DNA of 64,000 nucleotides from Geotrypetes seraphini. Taxonomy: Eukaryota; Chordata; Amphibia; Gymnophiona; Dermophiidae. Position numbers and translations under genes: made by a program. Every line of letters starts with the position of its first letter. Position 1 is the stretch's first letter. Positions 48,401-60,400 of this stretch are shown here, piece after piece. The stretch is taken from positions 36,952,469 to 37,016,468 of the forward strand of contig NC_047100.1 in assembly GCF_902459505.1 (NCBI RefSeq). Direction: 5' to 3'. The notes beneath the pieces are model-generated. The model ran no database searches. It saw nothing but the letters and a program-made list of their open reading frames with translations, and was not told the origin of the DNA.

Positions 48401-51400
48401 ATAAATCAGAAATTTTACCTTTAAATGTGCATTGTACAAAAGGTATACTTGATTCTTTCCCTTTTATTTGGAAAGAGGATGGTATAAAATACTTAGGTAT
48501 TTGGTTGAATAAAACACTCGAAGAGACAATGAGAATAAACGAAAAATTTTTATTACAAAAAGTAACAGAGTTATGTGAGCAATGGAATCCTTTACATTTG
48601 TCATGGTGGGGAAGAGTTCAAACTGTTAAAATGATGATTTTGCCTGTAGTTTGCTATCAATTGGGAATGATACCAGTGTTTTTTCAGGGGTCTTTTTATA
48701 AAAAATTAAATAGTATTCTGGTTAAATTTATTTGGCTGGGTAAAATTGCAAGAGTGGCTCTAGTGTCTTTGCAAAGACCAATTGAGGAGGGTGGGGTAAA
48801 TTTTCCCAATTTTTATAGGTATCATCAGGCCTATATCATGCGCCAAGGTATGTATTGGGTCCTCCCAGAGCTTTTGGAACAATTACCAGAGTGGTTAAGG
48901 GTGGAGAGATCACTTATTTTTCCACTTAGGCTTGATCTTCTGCTTGGTATAAAAGTGCCTAGAATACGTAAAGACAATAAAGTATTAATGGATACTTGGA
49001 AAACATTACGATTTGTAGATAAATTAACTAGTGATTCTATTTTAAAATCGAAACAGCAGACTATTTGGGTAAACTCCAAGATACAAATAGGCGGGTTTAA
49101 GGTTGTCTGGAAGGATTGGATTAAAGCAGGTATAAGATCCTTAACGGAAGTAATTGATAATGGTAAGCTGCTTGATTTTTCACAATTGCAACATAAATAT
49201 GGTCTGAATAAAAAACAAAGTTATAAGTGGTTGCAATTGAAGCAGGCTATTCAGGTGGGGTTCCCTGAATGGAAATCTTTAAATGATCATTACAGCTTAG
49301 AATTCTTATGTTTCCAGGCAGATTTTCTGGGACACCAGGCCGCAAAGTGGTATAAAATGATATCTAATTATTTGAATAAGAAACCAAAAAATGGATTAAG
49401 AGATATTTGGAGCATTGAGATTAAGCATCAAATTAATGCATCTCAATGGCCACGTATTTGGTCTTGGAGAATTAAAGGTACGATGTCGGCATCTATTAGG
49501 CAAACATGGTTCTTTTTGTTGCATAGAGCATTCTGGACCCCTACTAGATTACAAAAATTAGATTGCTCTAAGTCTAATAGATGCTGGCATTGTAAAATTG
49601 AAATTGGAACTTTAGACCATCTTTTATTTTATTGTCCATGTATTCAGGCATTTTGGATATCAATATGGGATCAAGTTAATATATTGATGGAAAATCATGT
49701 AGCATTATCCTACGACACAGTGATTTTTGGAATGTGTATGAGGGCCAAAAGTCAGATATCTGCAGCAAACAACAAATTATTGATGATTCTTACTGGAGTG
49801 GGAATTCAACAAATAACGACTAATTGGAAAGACTGTTCTAGATTGAATTGTAGTTTTTGGTGGAACTCAGTTTGTCATTTATATAAGATGGAAAGATTTC
49901 TTGCAGTACAGAGGGGATATTTTAAAAGGTTTAAGGAGGTGTGGAGGCCATTAATTGAATATTGTAATGATTAAGGGTTATTCTTTTTCCTTAGGGGATA
50001 ATTTGTAAAAATGGGGGGGAGGGAGAGTCTAAATATGTATATGTTTGGATAAAATATTTTGTTGATAGGGGAGGGGATGGGAGGTGGGTGGAGGGAATTA
50101 AAACATGTGTAATAATATTGCTTAAGAATGTCAAGTGAGTGATGTGAATTACTTGTAATAATATTGTACACTTGTTGAAAGAAATAAAAAGGAATAAAGA
50201 TGAAAAAAAAAAAAAAAAAAAGATTCAGATGAATATAAATCTTTATAAAAATCAAGAAAATGTGTTAAAATGTCTTTAGTGTTAGTGTGTGTATTACCTT
50301 GTATATCTTTAATTGCAATAATCTTAGATTTTCTTTTCTTTAAGAAAATTTGCTAATAATCTTCCAGCTTTATTTGAATTACCATAGAATTGAACTTGTT
50401 TATAGAATATATCTTTCCTCACCAATTGAGAAGAAATCTCATTATATTTAACTTTTACTTCTAATAACTCTTGTAGTGTATTATTTTCCCATTTCTCAAT
50501 TAGTTTATTTTCTAATAATTTAATTTGTTTTTCCATATCAACAAATTGTTTTTAAGTTGTTTTTTTATAAATGCTGAATATGAAATTATATTTCCTCTCA
50601 TTGTTGCTTTAAAAGCGTCCCACAAGATCTCAGCATTAATATTATCCGAATTATTAATTTGAAAGAATTCTTGCATTTTTAATTTAAAATCTTCCAGGAA
50701 GTTTGAATCTGCTAGTAAAGCATTATTAAATCTCCAAATTGAGTTAAAATGTTCAATATCATAATTTTGAAGGTCAATCCACACACCAGCATGGTCTGAA
50801 ATTACAATGGGATCAATAACTGCTTTTAACACACGCTGCGCTATATTATTGGAAACAAATATATAATCAATTCGTGAAAAGGATTTGTGGACCTGAGAAC
50901 AAAAAGAAAATTCCTGATCATTAAAATGAAGAATACGCCATATATCTACTAAATCACAGGATTGAATCAAATTATCTAAGCCTAATGATTTCATAATTCT
51001 GCTTGGTCTTTTATCCAAAATCGGATCCATTACAGCATTGAAATCTCCTGCTACTATTAAATTAGAAGTAGCCAGTGGTAAAAGTAATTGCTGAATTTGT
51101 TTGAAAAATTCCATTTGATTCGAATTAGGAGCATATAAATTGAATAAATCCATGGTTGTATTTCCCAGAACCATTTTGACATGTACCCATCTACCTAAAG
51201 GGTCATAATTTATTAGTTTAAAATCTGCGTTACATTTTTTGTTTATCAGAACAGCCACCCCAGCTTTTTTCCCTGAAGCTGGTGCAAATAAACATTTAGA
51301 AATCCATCCCCCAGATAACTTTTTAGATTCAATTTCAGAAAGATGTGTTTCTTGAATGAAGTAAATGTCCGCATTTTGATTTTTAAGGAACGATAATACT

Positions 51401-54400
51401 TTCTTCTTCTTGATAGGATGATTTAAACCATTGACATTGATAGAATAAATTTTTATATCCATCTATTTTATAATCAAATTTTATCCAGTATTCTATGATT
51501 ATATATCTGATTAGATCTTAGCACATTTATTATATATATTTCCTTTACCCATTTCCCCCAACCTATCTTTTCCCAAAAAATACAATTATATAAAAACAAT
51601 TCAGTTTTTCCATTTTCATTCCTCAGAAATATACTAGTCCTCTGTTCCCCTCTCCCTCCCTCTATTTTCCCTCCCCTCCCTCCCTCTATCATTGTCTGAC
51701 CTGGAACACACATTGGACATGCAAAACCTAAATCCCCTCCCCCAAGCAACTAATATTCCACTATTTTAATTTAAACATATCCTCAAAAGTCAATAATTTT
51801 TTTTTCTCCCCCTATATATAAACATTTAATTAGTTATCTTTATATACTGTTATTTATTAATTCCATATTCCATATTTCTTTACCTACTCATCAAATATTT
51901 ATCCATATTTTTTTTAAAAAATCTTACTATATTTTGTAATTCATATCAATTATATCTGCATGAATTTATGATTATAAGATTTATATTTAATTGATTCATA
52001 AAATTATAAACATCTTCCCTACAAACTAATATATTACCCCTTTAATATATTTTTAACATATTTCAAAGTTAGCTCTAATTCCCTATATATTAAATATTCA
52101 CTATGTAAATTGGATATCTCAATTCTATAATGATATTAATAATAATATTAATAATTTTAATAAATTTATTTTAAACATTTTCATATATCATCATTCATAG
52201 TAATTTCAATATGAATAGGTAGATAAATGAAATATATATTTATATCAATTAATAAAAAGTCTAAAAGTTGATTCCTACTTTATTAATTATCCCCCATTTA
52301 AATATTCAATTCCTTATCTTTATATCATTTGTTAACAAGTTCTTATCATTATTCTCAATTAATATTAGCATAAATATATATAGATGCAATAATTTCCATA
52401 AATTATTTGATTTCTTATTAAATTAAGATTATATTATAGCACCCAATATATTATAAAAATTAAATCAAAAAATATCATTTCATTAAAAATAATCCGTTCA
52501 ATCAGTAATCATTGTCCTTTTCTTCTTCTTAACCATCTTCTTCTTTTTCATTTTATCTTCCTTTTTTTTTTTTTTTTCCCATTATTTTTTATTTTCTAAT
52601 TTTACATAAAGTGTACATAATAATACAATACAATTGATAAATATATATTATCACTTTTATATCTAATACATTATATATCTGAATTTGATTTTCCCCCTCA
52701 CCCTCCCCCCTCCCTTTCATTACTTTAATATAATATTTTAATTTTCAAATTTTTTTTTTTTTTTTTTAAAAGTATACAATATATTAGAATACAATTGATA
52801 AATATTCAATAACTTTTTTATATCTAATACAGTATAATCTAAACAAATTTTGTCCCATTTCCCTCCCCCCACCCTTTTATTACCATTTATTCATACGTTA
52901 CATTTTGTATAATATATTATAACATACTATATATACATTGATTTTTCTTACCCCCCCTTTATATGTGTCATAAAAAAGATCCTTAAAAGAAGAAAAGAAG
53001 AAGAAACATCATATTATTTATTCATTACAATATTTTGTCAATGGCCCCCATATTTTTATAAATTTAATATATGTCCCCCTTTGTATTGCTATTGTTCTTT
53101 CCATTTTAAAAATATGACATATTGTATTCCACCAAAATGTGTAATTTAGGTTGTTGTAATTTTTCCAATTGTTAGTTATATGTTGAATGGCAACCCCTGT
53201 CATAATTAATAAAAGCTTATTATTTTCTGGTGAAATTTGACTTTTTTTTCTCATCATTGTTCCAAATAAAATTGTATCATATGATATTGCAATATGATTT
53301 TCCATTAATTTATTAATTTGTGGCCAAATTGAATTCCAAAAAATTTTAATATAAGGACAATGATATAATAAATGATCTAATGTCCCTGGTTTTAGATTAC
53401 AGTGCCAGCATTTATTAGACTTAGAACTGTCTAGTTTTTGCAATCGAGTAGGGGTCCAAAAAGCTCTATGTAATAAAAAGAACCATGTTTGTCTCATAGA
53501 TGCTGACACTGTACATCTCATTCTCCAAGACCAAATTAGTGGCCATTGAGATGCATTAATTTGATGTCCAATCTCAATGCTCCAAATGTCTCTTAGACCA
53601 TTTTTTGGTTTTTTATTCAAATATCCAGATATTAATTTATACCACAATGCGGCTTGATGTCCTAGGAAGTCTGCTTTAAAGCATAAGAACTTTAAACTAT
53701 ATTGATTGTTTAATGATTTCCATTCAGGGAACCCAACCTGAATGGCCTGCTTCAATTGCAACCATTTAAAACTTTGTGTTTTATTAAGACCAAATCTATG
53801 TTGCAATTGTGAAAAATCCAGCAGTTTACCTTCTGAAATAATATCATCTAGAGATCTAATGCCTGCAATAATCCAGTTCTTCCAAAGGATTTGAGCTCCG
53901 CCAATTTTGATCTTGGAGTTTATCCATATGGATTGATTAGTTGATTTGTATATTGGGATGGGTGTTAATTTATCAATAAATCTCAATGTTTTCCAAGTAT
54001 CCATTATTATTTTATTTTCTCTGTATCTTTTAGGTATATTGATACTTGGTAAATGAACTAAATTTAGGGGAAACATAAGGCGCCATTCCAAATATAACCA
54101 ATCTGGTGCATTATCTATAAGTTCTGGGAGGATCCAATACATACCCTGACGTAGAATATAGGCTTGATGGTACCTATAGAAATTTGGAAAATTTACCCCA
54201 CCCTCCTTAATTGATTTTTGCAAAGTTACTAAAGCTATTCTAGGTGTTTTACCAAGCCAAAGAAATTTTGTTAAAATTCTATTAAGCTTTTTATAAAAGG
54301 ACCCCTGAAAATAAATAGGTATCATACTCATTTGGTAGCAAACCACAGGTAATATCATCATTTTAATAGTTTGAATTCTTCCCCACCAAGAAATATGTAA

Positions 54401-57400
54401 TGGGTTCCATTGTTCACACAACTCCGTAACTTTTTTTAATATATATTTTTCATTTTCTTTTACAGTATCTTCAATTGTATTTTTAACTTGAATGCCAAGA
54501 TATTTAAATCCTTCTTCTTTCCATATGAATGGAAAAGTATCAAATAATCCTTTTACACAATGAACATTCAAGGGTATAATTTCAGTTTTATTCCAATTAA
54601 TTTTATAACCTGAAAATTTGCCAAACTTATCAATTAATTCTAATAAAGAAGATAAGGTAGACTCTGGATTTCTCAAATAAAGCAAAATATCATCAGCATA
54701 AGCCGAAATTTTATATTCCATATCTGAATATGGGATACCTTGTATCTCCTTCGTTTGCTGCATTGCTAATAATAAGGGTTCTAATATAACATCAAATAAC
54801 AAAGGAGATAAAGGACAGCCTTGTCTAACTCCCCTTTGCAATTGAAAACCATCAGATATTTTATTATTAATATTTAGTCTTGCAATTGGGAAGCTATACA
54901 AAGTTTTTACCATTTGTATAAATCCAGAACCTATACCAAACCATTCTAAAGCCTGATACATAAAATTCCATTCTACCCTATCAAATGCCTTTTCAGCATC
55001 TAATGAAACTGTAAAAGCCGGTTCATCCATTTTTTTTGATAAGTTTAGCATGTGAAATAATAATCTAGAGTTATTGGAGGAGTGTCTTTTAGCAACGAAA
55101 CCCGTTTGATGCATATCTATAATATGTGGGAGAGCTTTGGCTAATCTCAAAGCCAAAATTTTCGCCAAAAGTTTATTATCAACATTTATCAAAGATATGG
55201 GCCTGTAATTTGAAACCAAAGTAGGATCTTTATTTGGCTTAGGCAAAACAATTATTATTGATTCAGCCATAGTACCTTTAATATTACCTTTTATAAGTTG
55301 TGTCTGATATAAATTTAATAAATGTGGGGAAAGTATATTTTGAAATGTTTTATAAAATTCTACTGTATAACCATCACCACCTGGAGCGGATCCAACTCTA
55401 AGAGATCTCAATGCTGTTTCTAATTCTTTTAATGATATAGGTTCATCTAAACTCCGTTTTATATGATCAGGAACCTTAGGTCCATTAATTAAATCTAAAA
55501 AATTTTTTCCATCTTTTTGTCTCTCCAAATAAGGTTCGGAAGAATATAGGTTCTTATAAAATTTTAAAAATTGTTTTAATATTATATTTGTTTGATTTGT
55601 TATTATACCATTATCATCTTTTATTCCATTAATATTAGTTCTCCTTTTTTTTACCTTAAGATAATTTGCCAATAATTTCCCTGCCTTATTAGAATTTCCA
55701 TAATACATTGTTTGCTTGGAAAACAAATCTTTTCTTATCATTTTTGAAGTTAATTCATTATATTTACCTTTTGTTTTCAAAAGAGCTTGTAAAACTTCAT
55801 ATTCCCAATTACTTATCAATTTAGCTTCTAATATTTTTATTTCTTTTTCTAATTCTATATATTGTTTTTTAATCTGTTTTCTAATAAAAGCTGAATATGA
55901 TATAATATTACCCCTCATAGTTGCTTTAAATGCATCCCATACATTCTCTATAGATGTATCTTCCACTAAATTTATTTGAAAGAATTCGTTAATTTGTGTT
56001 TTAAAATTTTCCAAAAATTTGTCGTCCACAAGCAATGCATTATCAAATCTCCAAAGAGGTCTATCATTTTCTAATTGATCTAATTGTAATTCTATCCATA
56101 CTCCCGCATGATCTGAAATAATAATAGGATCAATGTAGGCTTTAATCACCTGTTGCACTTTATTTGTCGAGACAAAAATATAATCAATTCTTGAAAATGA
56201 TTTATGAACCTGTGAACAAAATGAATATTCCTGATCATTAAAATGAAGAATACGCCATATATCTTTCAAATCACATGATTGAACCAAATTATCTAGACCT
56301 AAAGATTTAATATTTTTACCTGGTTTTTTATCCAATAATGGATCCATTACAGCATTAAAATCTCCAGCCACCACTAAATTAGAAGCAGCCAGTGGTAATA
56401 ACATATTCTGTAGCTTTTTGAAAAATTCTGATTGATTCGAATTAGGGGCATATATATTGAACAACGTCAGGGTATCATTTCCCATACTTATATCAATATG
56501 TATCCATCTTCCATGTGGATCTGAACTTTTTACTTTAATTTTGGCCTTACATTTTTTATTTATAAGAATTGCAACCCCTGCTTTTTTACCCACTGCTGGA
56601 GCAAAATAACATTCCTTTATCCATCCACCTGATAATTTCTGTGATTCTTTCATATTAAGATGGGTCTCTTGCAGACAGTAAATATCCGCATTTTGCTTTT
56701 TTAAAAATGTTAATACTTTTTTCTTTTTAATTACATGATTCAGGCCATTGACATTAATCGAATATATTTTAAAAGACATTATACATTTTAATACTTTTGA
56801 TTATATTTTTCTTCCCCTCTTCTTTTATATTTAAAATTCTAAAAAATTTTTTCACGACACACATATTTACCCCTAATGTATCTAATCCCTTATTTATTTT
56901 TCCCTTAATCATTCTAGTAAATATTCTCCTTTTCCCTCCCTTTCCCACCCAATACATTGGCTGCTTAAGGATACACATTTGAACTGTAACCCGAATATTC
57001 TCCTCTCCCCAGGCAATCAATATTCAATATTCAAATAGATTTCCCTTCTATCTATCTATATCAATCCTTTATATCTTTAATCATTTTTCCATAACATTTC
57101 ATTAATGTATTATTATCCATTAAACAATTTTTAATTTATATTTCCTTAGTATTATGATTGTAACATATAATTTATTTTAAACATATATGTAATCATTTTC
57201 CTTCTTTTCTTCATATATTTCAATATTTCATATTTTTATATTTCTTCATAGAGACATCAAAACCATCTTAATGTTTTATGTTAAAATATCATAGGTTCTG
57301 GTTTAGAAAGAAAATCTTTTAGTTTTTCGGGATCCTCAAAATATAAGGATTTGTCTCCTGATGATACTCTCATTTTCGCTGGATAATATAGACCATATTT

Positions 57401-60400
57401 AAATCCTTTTTCTTTTAGTAAAGGTCTCATGTCCAATAGTCTCTTTCTTTTATTTGCTGTGTTTTTGGCAAAGTCTGGTAAAAACCATATTCTTGATCCT
57501 TTATAATTTAGGTTTTTATCTTTTTTTGCAGCATTTAGTATTTCTAGTGCTTGTTGGTATCTCAGCATTTTGAAAATTATTGGTCTTGGTCTGTCTTTGT
57601 TTTCTAAATTTTTAATTGGGATTCTATGCGCCCTTTCTATTTCAATTGGTTGTTTCAAGTCTAATTGTAGTATTTTTGGGATTAAATTTTCAAGGAAAAG
57701 GATAGTATTTTTTCCCTCTAAATTTTCTTGTATTCCAAAAAGTTTGATGTTCTTCCTTCTTCCTCTATTCTCGTAGTCCTCCAGTTGGTCTTTTAATTTA
57801 TTTAATTCCAGGCTGTCGTTTTTACATCTTTTTGATTCACATTCTATAGTTTCCATTTTTGATTCTAGTTCAGTTGTTCTTTTGTTGTTAACTTCCATTT
57901 GTCTATGAATATTTAAAATTTCTTCTTTCATTTCCGACATATTAGTTATAGTTTCCTTGAGCATTTGTTTGATTTGTTTTAGTTCTTCCATAACTTCTGC
58001 TTTGCTTAATATGTCTGATTCTTCGATAGGAAGTGGTATCTTGCTTGGTGTTATTTGGTCTTGTTTCTGTCTTTTTGCAGATGTACCAGCCTCATTTTTG
58101 TTTTGTCTGGTGCTTGCCATATTGTTGTTTTTAATCCCTTTTCTTCCAAAATTTAGTTTTATCTTTTAAAGTAGAAATTTTCTTTTCCTTTTTTGCCTTT
58201 TTTCCTTTTCCTTTTCTCTTTCTCAGTTATCTGTCTCAATCTTAAATACTCCTTTTTTAGTGTCTTTATCTCTTTAATATTGGCAAAAAGGTTCTTTGAA
58301 GTAAGTGTCAGTTATTTGTTTCCAGTTCTATTGATGTGAGAAAAAAAAGAACCAGTAATCCTTTTTTATGGTTCTTTTCCCTTAAGCCCCTTCACTGTTT
58401 CAATGAAAGAGGGGGATATTCAATCCAACAGCATTTCCTTCCTTAAATTTTTCTCAGACTTGTCAGGTTCTTCCACAGATTTAATTCATTACCTCTGGCA
58501 GTCACTCTTTTTTTTAATGACACCCCGCTTCAGCGCTGAATAAAAAAAAAAAAAAAAAAAAAATTGTTTGGTAGTCCTTTCTTTTAATTCTCCTCTCACA
58601 AGCCCAATCGCAGCCCTGACCGAGGAGAGCAACCCTTCATCTAATTCTCTTCCCTTGTTTTGACAAACTTGAAGCAACTGTTTTCTGTTCACTCACAGCG
58701 TCTCTCAACTGCCTCGATGTCTTGCCGCTTCAGCTTTTTTCCAAAAGTTCCGTTAACCCCTTCCTCTGTCTCCTCTCACACAAGCCCAATCGCAGCTTTG
58801 TCAGAGAAAAGCAATTTCAATTCAGTATTTTGTTTATTTAGTAAGTTGATATTTTTTCCCTGTCTTCAGCGTCACGGTGTTCAATCACTGAGAGAAAACG
58901 CCGGTATTCCTTTCTCTCAGTTTTCTTCAATCAATCCCCTCTTTCAGCGTCGTCGCCGAAGGGCTTTCACATATCTTGTCAGCTCTTTTTCCCTCTAGCT
59001 CCGTTTAGCTTTACTCTCTCCCAATATCTATTCGTTTTAGCACGGAGGGAAAAAGTTTTTTATCAGCCTTTTTCAGCGCTGGCAGGAGAAGGCTGTATCA
59101 AACTGTCACGGCTCCACAATCAACCGTCAGCAGCCTCACATCAAGATCGGCTTCCTTTTCAACAGTTATTCAGCTTTAGCACAGAGAAATAACAACACTT
59201 TTTATATTTCAAGCTTCTCTTTCAATATCTTACCCAGGCTTGGCAGTTTATAATATCAGGCTGATGTCCCTTACGCTGAGTTTACTTCAAATATGCCCCG
59301 TTGCTCTGGCTATCAACTTCCTGTCATGAAAGAACTCAGCATAAAGAGAAATAAACCCTCTTTCTTTACTTTCCTCCTTCAGACTATTATTTGATTATCA
59401 GGCAGTATACTTTTCATCAATCTTTAAATTTATATCTTTCAACTTCTCTTCGTTTCAGTACTGAAAAAAAACAAAAAAAAAAAAACGGTGCTCTGAATTC
59501 TCAGCTCTCTCTCTTTCAGGCTTCACATCAGCTCCATTATAAGCGGTCACTGCAGTTAATAAACCATTAACTGAGAAATAGATTTTCTTTTTATTTCCCC
59601 TGTTTCAATTTTTTACACAGTTATAGCACTGAAACTTTTCCTCCGTTAGTCAATTCAAATTTTATCAGCCTTCATACACTGCCTCGCCGTTTCAGCACAT
59701 ATAAAAGCCGGTAAAAGATTCAATTACCTTCCCTTCAGCTTTCTTTGATGTCGGCGGTTTTCAATTTATTTTTTCAAAACAATCTTACTATTTCTTTCCT
59801 TTCAGGTTTTCTTCAATACCAGCAGTATTATCAGATAATCTCCGTTGATAGATTTTTTCCCCTTTTTTTTCGTCAGTTATCTTCCCGTTGTCTTGCTGAT
59901 TCAGCTCTGAAAAACCGGCACTTTTACTTTCATCTCTTTCAGGATTTCCTTGATTCTTCACCTTAGGGCTCTGACTCAGTGCTTGATTTTTACCATTTTA
60001 GAAACGGCTTGATTTTTAAAAGTTTTATCTTTCACGAATCAGCGATTCAAACCTCAACACCGCTTCGTTCCAGCACTGAGGAAAAACGGCACTCTGACTT
60101 TTCAGCTGTTATTTCACAGACTTCAACTTCAGCATAAGAGGGTAACATCAACATCAATAATAATAATTATTTTTTTTTTGAAATCTTCAAGAAGGGAATA
60201 ATATTTTTATCTTCTTTTGCCTAGATGAAGAGGAGCTTCGCGATTACCCGTCCATTCGTGTTCGCGTTAAGCCACGCCCCTTTCATTTTATCTTCCATTT
60301 TTCTTTCTTCTTTCTTCAGATGAAACTTCCCTTTTACTCTGTTTTTTTCATGTAGACATTGGTTCCTCTTGTGTCAAAAATTCTTTCAGTTTTGCAGGAT

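Larger units (their letters stand above)
43923..50220 (+). mobile_element. L1 LINE copy C (plus strand), both ORFs intact
   Basis: Inserted into ORF2 of copy A in opposite orientation. It is flanked by AGATTCAGATGAA at 43910-43922 and 50221-50233, with a poly(A) tail at about 50202-50220. The order is a 135-bp 5' UTR, ORF1 (44058-44903), a 1.3 kb AG-rich inter-ORF region, ORF2 (46213-49974) and a 3' UTR of about 225 bp. Its start lacks GGGGCGTGGCTT but has GCGCACGAAGATGGC, close to the equivalent part of copy A. It appears young. Confidence 0.93.
52562..60280 (-). mobile_element. L1 LINE copy B (minus strand), both ORFs intact, long 5' UTR
   Basis: 7.7 kb, inserted just after ORF1 of copy A. 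It is flanked by the perfect 16-bp duplication TTTCATTTTATCTTCC (52546-52561, 60281-60296). The 5' terminus is GGGGCGTGGCTTAACG and the 3' end is a T-run on the plus strand. The 5' UTR is about 2.16 kb and the inter-ORF spacer about 0.5 kb, unlike copies A and C. The 3' UTR appears tandemly duplicated. Perfect flanks and open frames indicate a young copy. Confidence 0.93.
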
